Below are positions 39,695 through 48,613 of a stretch of DNA of 64,000 nt, one piece after another. The DNA is from Candidatus Poribacteria bacterium (GTDB taxonomy: Bacteria > Poribacteria > WGA-4E > PCPOR2b). The notes beneath the pieces were generated by a model. The model was not told the DNA's origin. It worked only from the letters and a program-made list of their open reading frames with translations, and searched no databases. Both the position numbers and the translations under genes were made by a program. The DNA lies in NCBI GenBank assembly GCA_003635265.1, contig PYIZ01000050.1, positions 1 through 64,000 of the forward strand, written 5' to 3'. Every line of letters starts with the position of its first letter. Position 1 is the first letter of the stretch.

Positions 39695-40684
39695 ATGCAA
39701 AAGAGAATAATTAAAACTTTTGTTTGTAGTTTCACACTCATCTTTCTGTTCGTCACACCAAGCGTTGCAAACACAAAAAGGATTGGGTTAATTTACGATG
39801 TAGGTGGCCGTGGCGATCTTTCGTTCTGTGATGCTTCCTACGCCGGTGCCAAGAAAGCGACAGATCAGTGGAAACTTGATCTCAAAGAAATCACACCCGG
39901 ACAGAGTACCGACATCGAGTTTGCTTTGAGGCAGTTGGCTCGATTGAAATATGACCTCATCATTGGAGTTGGTTTTCTCTTTCAAGAACCGATGGAGCGT
40001 GTAGCATCTGAATTTCCAAATGTCAAGTTTGCAATTATTGATGCTGAAGCCAAACAAGAAAACGTCGCCTCGCTAATTTTCAAGGCGCATGAAGGAACCT
40101 ACCTTGTGGGGGCAATCGCTGCACTAAAAACGGAGACAAATCGGATCGGGTTCATCGGTGGGATGAATGTCCCACTTCTGCACGCTTTTGAAGCAGGCTA
40201 TCACGCCGGGGCAAAGGCGGTCAATCCAAAGATTGAAGTCCTTATTGACTATGCTGGCGTCACACCGAAAGCCTTTAGTGACCCCGCCAAGGGAAAGGAA
40301 CTCGCACTGGCGCAGTATAACAAAGGTGCTGACGTAATCCTCGCGGCGGCGGGTGCAACGAGCTTAGGAATACTCGAAGCCGCGAAAGAAAAGCAGAAGC
40401 AGCTCATCTGGGTGGATGCGAACGGAAACCACCTCGCACCGGGACTTGTCCTGACGAGCATGATCAAAGGTGTCGAACTTGCTGTCTACCAAACAATCCA
40501 AGCTGTCGTTGAGGACAACTTCACCGGCGGAATAAAATTATACGGTCTCAAGGAAGGTGGAATTGAATACATCGTTGATGCCAACAATCAGGAAGTATTA
40601 TCTACGGAAATCCTGAAGCGCGTCGAAGAGCTCAAAAAGCAGATTATCGACAGGAAGATTATACCCCCGTCGGAAAGAGAATAA
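39695..40684 (+). CDS. BMP-family (Med/BmpA-like) ABC transporter substrate-binding protein
   Basis: IGLIYDVGGRGDLSFCDASYAGAKKA; EGTYLVGAIAALKTETNRIGFIGGMNVPLLHAFEAGYHAGAKAVNP. Confidence 0.94.
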   Translation: MQKRIIKTFVCSFTLIFLFVTPSVANTKRIGLIYDVGGRGDLSFCDASYAGAKKATDQWKLDLKEITPGQSTDIEFALRQLARLKYDLIIGVGFLFQEPMERVASEFPNVKFAIIDAEAKQENVASLIFKAHEGTYLVGAIAALKTETNRIGFIGGMNVPLLHAFEAGYHAGAKAVNPKIEVLIDYAGVTPKAFSDPAKGKELALAQYNKGADVILAAAGATSLGILEAAKEKQKQLIWVDANGNHLAPGLVLTSMIKGVELAVYQTIQAVVEDNFTGGIKLYGLKEGGIEYIVDANNQEVLSTEILKRVEELKKQIIDRKIIPPSERE

Positions 40685-40776
40685 TTTGCCACTAGACAGG
40701 GATACCCTTGTTGGCTTACTCAGATAAGGTAAATGCCCTATCGTGATTTCAACTGTCTTGAATGTGGAGTATAATT

Positions 40777-41652
40777 ATGAATGAACGCGAAAAATTCCTC
40801 TTCGATCTGCGGGGCTACCTCCGGGTCGAAAACTTCCTAACTCCCGAAGAGGTCCAAGCACTCAACGAAGCCGTTGACGCCAACCATGACAAATACACAG
40901 AGGACACCAAAATGTACGGTCTTGGCATGGATGGTGAGTACAATCGCCGATCTATGATGGGGATGTTGACGTGGGGGCAACCCTGGTGCCAACCGTTCCG
41001 AGATCTAATAGCCCACCGAAAACTCATTCCCTATCTCAATGCGCTTTTTGGTCGTGGCTGGAGAATGGATCATGAGCCTTTTTTGCTAATCTCTAGGAAA
41101 GGCACCGGTGGACACGGATTACACGGTGCGACCAGTAGACATTTCGATGGCACGCAGTATTATACCTATGCGAATGGCGAAATGCGCGTCGGTCTAATTG
41201 TCTGTCAGTTTCAGTTAGCCGACATCAACCCCGGAGATGGCGGGATTGCTGTTATTCCGGGCAGCCATAAAGCTAACTTCCTTTGTCCCGAAGATATCAT
41301 GCTGTACGACGCCAACCAAGAAGTTGTGTATAATGTGGAAAGTAAAGCGGGCGATCTTGTAATCTTTATGGAAGCCACCATCCACGGTGCGCTTCCTTGG
41401 CAAGCTGATCATGAGAGGCGTTCCCTACTCTACCGCTATTGCCCAAAGTCTATGCACACAAGCGGTGGCATCTATCAAACCAGCATGCCGACATGGGTTG
41501 GCGAGTTGACAGAAGCACAGCAGGCAGCACTTGAGCCGCCGTATATGTACAACCGGCCCCTCATTGAGGACGACGGAGTTACCCTAGTACAACCGGGTCA
41601 AGAGCCGGAACCACACAGACCGCGCGGCAAAGCCGAAATGGAAGAAAACTGA
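40777..41652 (+). CDS. Phytanoyl-CoA dioxygenase (PhyH)-family protein
   Basis: FDLRGYLRVENFLTPEEVQALN; TSRHFDGTQYY (HxD); GGIAVIPGSHKANF; ATIHGALPW. Confidence 0.93.
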   Translation: MNEREKFLFDLRGYLRVENFLTPEEVQALNEAVDANHDKYTEDTKMYGLGMDGEYNRRSMMGMLTWGQPWCQPFRDLIAHRKLIPYLNALFGRGWRMDHEPFLLISRKGTGGHGLHGATSRHFDGTQYYTYANGEMRVGLIVCQFQLADINPGDGGIAVIPGSHKANFLCPEDIMLYDANQEVVYNVESKAGDLVIFMEATIHGALPWQADHERRSLLYRYCPKSMHTSGGIYQTSMPTWVGELTEAQQAALEPPYMYNRPLIEDDGVTLVQPGQEPEPHRPRGKAEMEEN

Positions 41653-41878
41653 TCACAACAAATTCTTCGTTTCGGCGGCTTGTATATTGTTAAACTGTAC
41701 ATCACAGAGATCTCACTGACTAGCGTCGAAACATATCGAATAAGAAAAAACTTGAACTCGCGATTCAGTTAGATATACAATAGTAGGGTAGTGAGTGAAT
41801 TTAAGTCGTCTTAAAATAGCTTGAACTACTATATCCTATTCCTAAGAGTGTGTTTTCCGTGACTAAATAGATCCTCAG

Positions 41879-41905
41879 CTTGCGAATTGATACGCAAGTT
41901 TTTTT
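41879..41905 (+). terminator. Rho-independent terminator-like hairpin with T7 tract, 28 bp upstream of the next gene's ATG
   Basis: CTTGCG-AATTGATA-CGCAAG-TTTTTTT. Confidence 0.7.
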
Positions 41906-41933
41906 AATCGCTTTAGGCGAAAGGAGTTACATC

Positions 41934-42794
41934 ATGCTAACTCAGCAACAGCTTGACTTCTACCATGAGAACGGCTACATCGGCGTTGAAAATGTGCTTT
42001 CAGAGCAAGATATCATTGACCTTCGTCGCGTGACAGATGAATTTGTCGAAAAATCGCGTGAAGTCAACGAACATACTGACGTTTTTGATCTTGAACCCGG
42101 TCATTCCGCAGAATCTCCTCGCGTACGCCGGATCAAAAACCCGGCAGCTCAACACATTGTCTATGATCAGGTGCGAACTTACGAACCCATTATCGACATT
42201 GTTGAGCAATTAGTGGGGCCTGGTGTTCGCTCTATGGGCAGCAAACTGAATATGAAATACCCCGATTTTGGCAGCCCTGTGGAGTGGCACCAAGATTGGG
42301 CGTTCTACCCCCATACGAACGATGATGTGTTGGCAGTCGGTGTTGCCATTGACGATATGTTGGTCGAAAATGGTGCGCTGATGGTCATCCCCGGCTCCCA
42401 CAAAGGACCAATCTATGACCATCACCAGAACGGCCGTTTCGCGGGTGCGGTCACTGACCCCAATTTCACGCCAGATGGTGCCGTGCCGATTGAAGTGAGA
42501 GCCGGAGGCATCTCGATTCATCATGTCCGTACTCTCCACGGTTCCGCGCCCAACACCTCCAGTACGCCACGCCGTTTACTGCTCGCTGCCTACACCGCGG
42601 TTGATGCTTGGCCCTTGGGCGGAGGTGACTGGGATGCTTTAAGCGCGAATGTCCTGCGTGGTGAACTCACGAATCAGGTGCGTATGACTGATGCTCCGGT
42701 TCGCTTGGCTCTCCCCACCGCAGAGCGGGGCGGTTCAATCTACGAAACCCAGACCATTCTGAAAAACCCACTCTACGGCGGGAAAACCAAGTAA
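41934..42794 (+). CDS. Phytanoyl-CoA dioxygenase (PhyH)-family protein
   Basis: FYHENGYIGVENVLSEQDI; VEWHQDWAFYPHTNDDVLAVGVAIDDM; MVIPGSHKGP; TLHGSAPN. aaaggag RBS. Confidence 0.93.
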   Translation: MLTQQQLDFYHENGYIGVENVLSEQDIIDLRRVTDEFVEKSREVNEHTDVFDLEPGHSAESPRVRRIKNPAAQHIVYDQVRTYEPIIDIVEQLVGPGVRSMGSKLNMKYPDFGSPVEWHQDWAFYPHTNDDVLAVGVAIDDMLVENGALMVIPGSHKGPIYDHHQNGRFAGAVTDPNFTPDGAVPIEVRAGGISIHHVRTLHGSAPNTSSTPRRLLLAAYTAVDAWPLGGGDWDALSANVLRGELTNQVRMTDAPVRLALPTAERGGSIYETQTILKNPLYGGKTK

Positions 42795-42802
42795 ATCTCC
42801 AG

Positions 42803-42905
42803 TCCCGACGTTGACGAATCGGAACGATTTGATCAACGACGAGGATTCCGATAAATCGGAACCAGCGTGAAGAAGTGACGGGTGATAGGTGAGTCACTCG
42901 TCACT
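42803..42905. repeat. Cluster of three palindromic hairpin elements
   Basis: CGTTGA-cg-AATCG-gaa-CGATT-tga-TCAACG (42809-42838); TTCCGAT-aa-ATCGGAA (42846-42861); AGTGACGgGTGA...TCACtCGTCACT (42874-42905). Confidence 0.65.
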
Positions 42906-43003
42906 CCTCTCCCCTCACAAGGCACGTTTGATGTAGCCGCTGTCACGATATACCCCAAATATTTAGTGATGGCGCAACAACGACAGGAGGTCTCCCATCA
43001 TCC

Positions 43004-44971
43004 GTGCACCACACACCAAACCCTCCAGCCAAACCAAATCTAACCGCGCAGATCTGCAAGCTGCTTTTCATCGGTCTCATAGTTCTGCCAATCAACAGTC
43101 TCTGGGTCGTTGACACAGGCATCACAGGACACGGCGTGAACTTCACGCGGGTGTCGCTGTTCATGAATGCGATCTTCCTCATCTTCGTCTTGAGTCTGAT
43201 CAGTCCGTGGCTCAAGTGTTATGTTCCGAGGTTCGCGCTAGATTCAAGCGACATGGTGCTGATCTACGTGATGTTGTGTGTCTCGTCAGCCATTGCGGGC
43301 CACGACATGATTCAGCGGCTATTTCCGCTCATAGGGCACGCATTCTATTTTGCCGCGCCTGAGAATGAATGGCAGGAACTCTTCCATCGCTATGTGCCGT
43401 ATTGGCTCGTCGTCACAGACAAATCAGTATTGGCTGGTTACTACAAAGACCGCGGCACATTTTATGATAACACCTTTTACGTTGCTGAATACTTTAATGC
43501 GTGGCTAATACCGTGCCTCGCATGGTGTACTGTCATCATCGCGCTGTTGATTTGTATGCTGGGCATTAACCTCCTAGTGCGCAAACACTGGACAGCCCAT
43601 GAACGCCTTACCTACCCCCTTGCCCAAATACCGTTAGATATTATCAACAACGGTCCCCGTCTATTCAAAACACGCCTAATCTGGATCGGGTTTGCCCTGT
43701 CCGTAGCATTCAACCTTATCAACGGCATTCACACCCTATTCCCTGTCGCGCCAAGTATTTTTTATGGGCGCTACCTGCTGAGTCAGTATTTCACCGCGAA
43801 GCCGTGGAACGCACTCGGTTGGATTCCGATTGAGTTTCACCCATTCGCAATCGGGTTGGCATTCTTTATGCCGCTGGACCTCTCTTTCTCCTGTTGGTTT
43901 TTTTACTGGTTTTGGCGAATTGAACGGGTGGTAGGGACGACCTTTTCCGGTGGCAGTATGTTAGCCGGATTTCCCTTTACATGGGAGCAATCCATCGGTA
44001 CTTGCGCTGCGATTTTATTTATGACATTATGGGGATTGAGATTTACCGGGCGGGAAATTCTGCAGAGTTTTTTTGGAATGCGTACTACTACCCAAAGCAT
44101 TGGAGATCAACGACACGAGATTATGGAGAATCGGGCGGAGATGCGCCGCTATCGCTGGGCAGTTTTTAGCATTTTCGCGAGCGTGAGTTATCTCATCGGG
44201 TTCTGCTACGTTGCGGGGATGTCCGTGTGGGTTTCGGGCGTCTTTTTCCTCATCTTCTTTGGGCTTTCAACAGTTGTTACACGCATCCGTGTCGAAGCAG
44301 GCTACCCGATGCACGATTTTGCATTCCGCCCCGAGGACATTGTCGTGACGGGGTTCGGCACACAAGCGGTTGGGCCTACGAGCCTCACACTATTTTCGTA
44401 TCTCCACTTTTTTACTTACGCCCATCGTAGCAATCCGCAGCCACATCAATTAGAAGCATTTCGGCTTGCGGATCGGATGAATCTCTCCATCAACGGGATG
44501 CTGATTGCGGGTATCCTGATTGCCACGGTAGTTGGATCGATTGCCGCTTGTTGGGCTTACCTACACACCGCCTATCAATATCAAGGGAGCACGTGGCCCG
44601 GTTGGCCCATCTTTAATCGTTTGCAGAACTGGTTAAGCTATCCACGGGGGACGGATGTCAAATCACTAATTTTTATGGGTGGTGGATTCGGTATCGGGCT
44701 AGGGTTTCTGATTATGCGGCGGCTTTTTATCTGGTGGCCCTTTCATCCTGCGGGATACGTGATTGGTGGAACATGGTCGCTCAATCTCTTATGGTTTTCA
44801 ATCTTCATTAGCTGGTTGACCAAATTAATCATCCTTCGATTCGGTGGACTCAAGTTGTATCGACAGGCGAGTGCGTTTTTTATCGGTCTCGTTCTGGGAG
44901 AGTTTGTGACCGCGAGTTTCTGGGGTGTGATTGGAACAATTTTGGGGCAGGCAACCTATCGATTCATCTGA
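43004..44971 (+). CDS. DUF6785-like polytopic membrane protein (paralogue 1)
   Basis: Multi-TM; shares GLRFTGRE/GMSVWV/TRIRVEAGYPMHDFAF/RFLWWPFHPAGYVIG-type blocks with the paralogues at 51261 and 53214. Confidence 0.82.
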   Translation: MHHTPNPPAKPNLTAQICKLLFIGLIVLPINSLWVVDTGITGHGVNFTRVSLFMNAIFLIFVLSLISPWLKCYVPRFALDSSDMVLIYVMLCVSSAIAGHDMIQRLFPLIGHAFYFAAPENEWQELFHRYVPYWLVVTDKSVLAGYYKDRGTFYDNTFYVAEYFNAWLIPCLAWCTVIIALLICMLGINLLVRKHWTAHERLTYPLAQIPLDIINNGPRLFKTRLIWIGFALSVAFNLINGIHTLFPVAPSIFYGRYLLSQYFTAKPWNALGWIPIEFHPFAIGLAFFMPLDLSFSCWFFYWFWRIERVVGTTFSGGSMLAGFPFTWEQSIGTCAAILFMTLWGLRFTGREILQSFFGMRTTTQSIGDQRHEIMENRAEMRRYRWAVFSIFASVSYLIGFCYVAGMSVWVSGVFFLIFFGLSTVVTRIRVEAGYPMHDFAFRPEDIVVTGFGTQAVGPTSLTLFSYLHFFTYAHRSNPQPHQLEAFRLADRMNLSINGMLIAGILIATVVGSIAACWAYLHTAYQYQGSTWPGWPIFNRLQNWLSYPRGTDVKSLIFMGGGFGIGLGFLIMRRLFIWWPFHPAGYVIGGTWSLNLLWFSIFISWLTKLIILRFGGLKLYRQASAFFIGLVLGEFVTASFWGVIGTILGQATYRFI

Positions 44972-45005
44972 AATCCTGATTTTTTGCAGCTTAGTTTATT
45001 GGCAA

Positions 45006-45470
45006 TCATCTGTCGGCAATAATCCAGCCACCATCTATAAGTTCAGTGGTTGCACAACTAGGTCCACCATATTTATCTGTTCCCATATATCTTGCCATAA
45101 GCACCTTATTCGGGTTTTCGGATACTTCCTTCACCATATCCCAAGTCACCTCTTCTTGGCGGAGAGATTTGGGATAGCCCGTTGAAATCCAGATCTTCGC
45201 CCTTCTGCACCATTCACAATCCGGTTGACCTGCCAGCTCCCCGATATTGACGTAGAAAAACCGTTTCGAGGGAGTTCCCCGTGCAAATGCCCCTGTAAAG
45301 TTGGGGACGCCTGTGTTGCGCTGCGGTTTCACGAGCGCATCAAAATCAAACGTAATATCCTCGCCCGTAGATTGGGTAACTGAAACCAAAGTCCCGTTAT
45401 TTTCCAAAGCGAAATTGACTCCGATCGGAGGACTTACAACAACAATGCGCATTGGGATTTTATATTCCAT
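45006..45470 (-). CDS. DUF5990-like hypothetical protein
   Basis: MRIVVVSPPIGVNFALENNG...DFDALVKPQRNTGVPNFTGAFARGTPSKRFFYVNIGELAGQPDCEWCRRAKI; family name from memory. Confidence 0.65.
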   Translation of the reverse strand: MEYKIPMRIVVVSPPIGVNFALENNGTLVSVTQSTGEDITFDFDALVKPQRNTGVPNFTGAFARGTPSKRFFYVNIGELAGQPDCEWCRRAKIWISTGYPKSLRQEEVTWDMVKEVSENPNKVLMARYMGTDKYGGPSCATTELIDGGWIIADR

Positions 45471-45521
45471 AATTTTATTCCTTACATTTCCTTTGGATTT
45501 TGTAACTGAGTTGATGTCATA

Positions 45522-46736
45522 TCAGCGAACCGCCGCGCCCGTTGCCCTAAGTGGATATACAGGTCGATCTGCAATGGGAAGGTGAACGACGGAAGCCAGC
45601 ACACCGAGGATAATCGCAATTATCCATACAGGCGTGTACATCCCCGTTGCGTCATAAATTCTGCCACCAAGCCAAACCCCAAGAAAACTGCCCACTTGGT
45701 GGCTGAAAAATACAATTCCGTACAACGTCGCTAGGTAGCGGGGACCGAAAATTTGCGCCACTGTGCCGCTCGTCAACGGAACGGTAGCCAGCCACAAAAA
45801 ACCGATTGCAGCACCGAAAACCATCGCTGTGGTTTCCGTCACTGGAAAGATGAGAAACAAACTGATAATGATCGAACGACCAAAGTAAAGACCACTCAGC
45901 AGATACTTCTTGCGATAATGATCGCCTAGGTAGCCAAATAGCGTAGAACCAAATAGATTAAACAACCCCACCAGCGAGAGTGCGGTTGCGCCGGCTGTAC
46001 TTGATAATCCGTTATCAGTAAGATAGGCGGGTAGGTGGGAAGCAACATACGAAACGTGGAAGCCGCAGACAAAAAAGCCGATGGTCAGCAGCCAATACCC
46101 CGAATGATGACTTGCCTTCGCTAACACCTCAGTCAATGAATCGGAAGGCATATCCGTGGGGTCTCCGCTGGCAGCCGGTTGCTTTCGAGTTGGATATCCC
46201 ACTGCCAAGAGGGCAATTAACCCCACAACCCCCGCAAAAGTCGCAAAAGTGGCTCGCCAACCAAAGGCATTCAAGATGTACTGTGCTACCGGCACGACGA
46301 CAAACATCCCAACCGAACCAGCGGCTGTAATAAAGCCAAATGTCCTGCTACGCCGTTCAGGTGGGACCACCTGCACCACCGCACCCAACACAACGACATA
46401 CGACACACAACTCAGAGCCAGCCCCGATAACAAACCGAAACCGAGCATCAGACCTGTTCCATGCGTCGTAATCGACATCAGATACATTGATACAGCGAAT
46501 AGTAACCCACCGCCTATCGCCACCCATCGCGAACCGTAACGATCCGACAGCATGCCCGCAAGCGGCAAACCACCAATAATGCTTTGGATGGCTATAGCTA
46601 AACTAAACAGTTCACGCCCAATACCCAGTTCATTGGTAACCGGTTGCAGATAAATGCCAAATGTCTGCCGTGTTCCCATGCTAATCAGAATGATAAGGAT
46701 ACTACATCCGACAACATAGGTTTTACGTTGGAACAA
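45522..46736 (-). CDS. MFS transporter (monocarboxylate/oxalate-type)
   Basis: 12-TM-like; LAGMLSDRYGSRWVAIGGG; VPPERRSRTFGFITAAGSVGMFVVVPVAQYIL. Confidence 0.92.
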   Translation of the reverse strand: MFQRKTYVVGCSILIILISMGTRQTFGIYLQPVTNELGIGRELFSLAIAIQSIIGGLPLAGMLSDRYGSRWVAIGGGLLFAVSMYLMSITTHGTGLMLGFGLLSGLALSCVSYVVVLGAVVQVVPPERRSRTFGFITAAGSVGMFVVVPVAQYILNAFGWRATFATFAGVVGLIALLAVGYPTRKQPAASGDPTDMPSDSLTEVLAKASHHSGYWLLTIGFFVCGFHVSYVASHLPAYLTDNGLSSTAGATALSLVGLFNLFGSTLFGYLGDHYRKKYLLSGLYFGRSIIISLFLIFPVTETTAMVFGAAIGFLWLATVPLTSGTVAQIFGPRYLATLYGIVFFSHQVGSFLGVWLGGRIYDATGMYTPVWIIAIILGVLASVVHLPIADRPVYPLRATGAAVR

Positions 46737-46948
46737 TAACTACCTCCTATTTGCCGCTCCGTTAACTTATCAATTGAGTAGGGAATACGCCGTTTAGGCT
46801 TGGGTAAACAGAAGCGACAGACGTCATTTTTCAAGTATTCTTAATTTCCTATCCCTAAATAATATAACACAAGTTGCTAGTTGAATATCCATGGAATTTC
46901 TATTAGAGCATTTGTGCCCCAAACAAAACTCGTAAACAAGAGAATTCT

Positions 46949-47191
46949 ATGGACTTAATTATCGTAGCATTTTATACTCTTTGGGGCGATCTTTTAATTC
47001 AAGGCAGTCATCACGACCCTCCAAAAGCCAAGATGTCTACCGCTGAAATGACACAGGACATTCGCGAATTCTCGGAGTATACACCGGACCACTATAAAAA
47101 CAAAGCGCGCCTTGAAGAGTACGTGACCCTGATGGCGGAAGATCGCTTAATATTCTGTAGTCTCCAGCCCGATCTATCGGGATGGATTTAG
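46949..47191 (+). CDS. Small hypothetical protein whose C-terminus lies in a palindromic element
   Basis: 80-aa ORF; C-terminal QPDLSGWI is encoded by the hairpin at 47163-47186. Confidence 0.4.
   Translation: MDLIIVAFYTLWGDLLIQGSHHDPPKAKMSTAEMTQDIREFSEYTPDHYKNKARLEEYVTLMAEDRLIFCSLQPDLSGWI
47163..47186. repeat. Palindromic hairpin TCCAgCCCGAT-CT-ATCGGGaTGGA
   Basis: 11-bp arms with one mismatch. Confidence 0.75.
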
Positions 47192-47215
47192 CGATGCACA
47201 GCGGACAAGATTATC

Positions 47216-47255
47216 AAGTCCCGCGAATCCCGACTCGTCGGGACTTGCGGAACTT
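47216..47255. repeat. Nested double palindrome (TCCCGCG/TCCCGA family)
   Basis: Outer AAGTcCCGC (47216-47224)/GCGGaACTT (47247-47255); inner TCCCGAC-TC-GTCGGGA (47228-47243). Confidence 0.8.
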
Positions 47256-47306
47256 ATGTTGCTATGTACAACTCGACAATGTTAAGATTAGGAGGATTGC
47301 CAAATT

Positions 47307-48083
47307 ATGCAACCAATCAATGATAACCAGTGGCAGCAATTCGAGGAGGAAGGCTATCTCCGTCTCGGTAGAGTGATGGACGACGAAGAGCTTGCTACCT
47401 TGCAGCAGCGCATTGATGACATCATGATGGGTAAAGCCAAACTCCCCTACGACCAGATAATGATGCAACTCGATGGTAAGACCAGCGACTACAGTAAGAT
47501 GGAACCAATGACCAAGGGGCACAAAGGTCCGACCTTAAACTATCGTAAGATCACGGAACTTGAACTTGATCCATTCTTCCTGTCGTATATGCAAAAGCCT
47601 GCCTTCCGGGACATTTGTGCCAGAGCCTACGGTCCCTCTACCTCGATTGCTACCCCACGCGCAATGTTTATGAATAAACCGGCGGACACAGGAACTCACC
47701 TTCCTTGGCATCAGGATGTATTTCGGAACCTTGACAAATTTTCAGACATTATCATCTGGGCGGCGCTCGATCCTGCGACCCTTGATAGTGGTTGTCTCAG
47801 AGTAATTCCCAAATCGCATCACCGCGTCTATGAAGGAAACTTTCCTACAGAAGAACAACTAGAAGCCCTCTTCGCGGTGGCAGATCCTGTCACCCTTGAA
47901 TTACAGCCGGGCGAAGGGGTATTGCTGCACGTCAACCTGATTCACACCTCCGCGGTGAATGATACCGGTTTGCCACGACGGGCGTTCAGCGTCGCTTATA
48001 TAGATGCTGCGGCTAAAACCTCCGATGGTCAACCTCTCCCCACTATTTTCGGCGAAGGTGCCTTAAGCCCACAATTCAACTAA
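47307..48083 (+). CDS. Phytanoyl-CoA dioxygenase (PhyH)-family protein
   Basis: FEEEGYLRLGRVMDDEELATLQQRID; HLPWHQDVFRN; CLRVIPKSHHRVYEG; LIHTSAVNDTGLPRRAFSVAYID. Confidence 0.93.
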   Translation: MQPINDNQWQQFEEEGYLRLGRVMDDEELATLQQRIDDIMMGKAKLPYDQIMMQLDGKTSDYSKMEPMTKGHKGPTLNYRKITELELDPFFLSYMQKPAFRDICARAYGPSTSIATPRAMFMNKPADTGTHLPWHQDVFRNLDKFSDIIIWAALDPATLDSGCLRVIPKSHHRVYEGNFPTEEQLEALFAVADPVTLELQPGEGVLLHVNLIHTSAVNDTGLPRRAFSVAYIDAAAKTSDGQPLPTIFGEGALSPQFN

Positions 48084-48102
48084 CCAAACAGGTGTTCAGT
48101 TC

Positions 48103-48143
48103 CAATGGCGTAAGTTTTCTGAGACTCAAAACTTACGCCATTG
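48103..48143 (+). terminator. Long perfect inverted repeat (16-bp arms) just after the PhyH stop; terminator-like
   Basis: CAATGGCGTAAGTTTT (48103-48118) / AAAACTTACGCCATTG (48128-48143), loop ctgagactc; 20 nt after the stop at 48083. Confidence 0.75.
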
Positions 48144-48218
48144 TGACGCTACCATTCCGTAAAGGTCCGAAGCAGATCACAGTGCCTATCCGATGAAATC
48201 AGACTTTATTGCGCCTCC

Positions 48219-48563
48219 TTGAAGTTGTTCCATTATCAGGTCTCGCGGTTCCAGCATCAGTTCGCTAGCATGATGTGCTTCCAGAACTCCGAAAAGGAAG
48301 GTGAAAGCGGAGAACCTTTCCTCTACAACTGTCCTTGGACACCCGCCGTACAGGAATATATCACCGCGGGCACGTTTAGCGAATATGTCACTGAGCAAGG
48401 TATCCCCCGGATTCAAATTCAACTTGAACCCGGCGACCTTTACTTCTTTTTCTCTGAAAATATCCATGAAGTGCCGCCAGTGGTAGGTGAGAAGCCGTGA
48501 ATTGTGCTCGCTGCCTTCTTTGGCATGTCCCCGGATGATGAAGAAATTTTTGTCTGGTCGTGA
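48219..48563 (+). pseudogene. 2OG-Fe(II) oxygenase-like remnant with in-frame TGA at 48498-48500
   Basis: IQLEPGDLYFFFSENIHEVPPVVGEKP*IVLAAFFGMSPDDEEIFVWS*: frame continues after TGA to the next TGA at 48561-48563; no clear N-terminal part upstream. Confidence 0.65.
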
Positions 48564-48613
48564 TGTTACTACCCTCACTTTGCACCATTGTTAGCTACTG
48601 AAAGGACAAATAG

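Noticed and set aside
48498-48500. Second possible selenocysteine TGA
   Set aside because: The aligned position is expected to be Arg, not Cys; N-terminus is missing and no clear SECIS-like hairpin follows, so nonsense decay is more likely.
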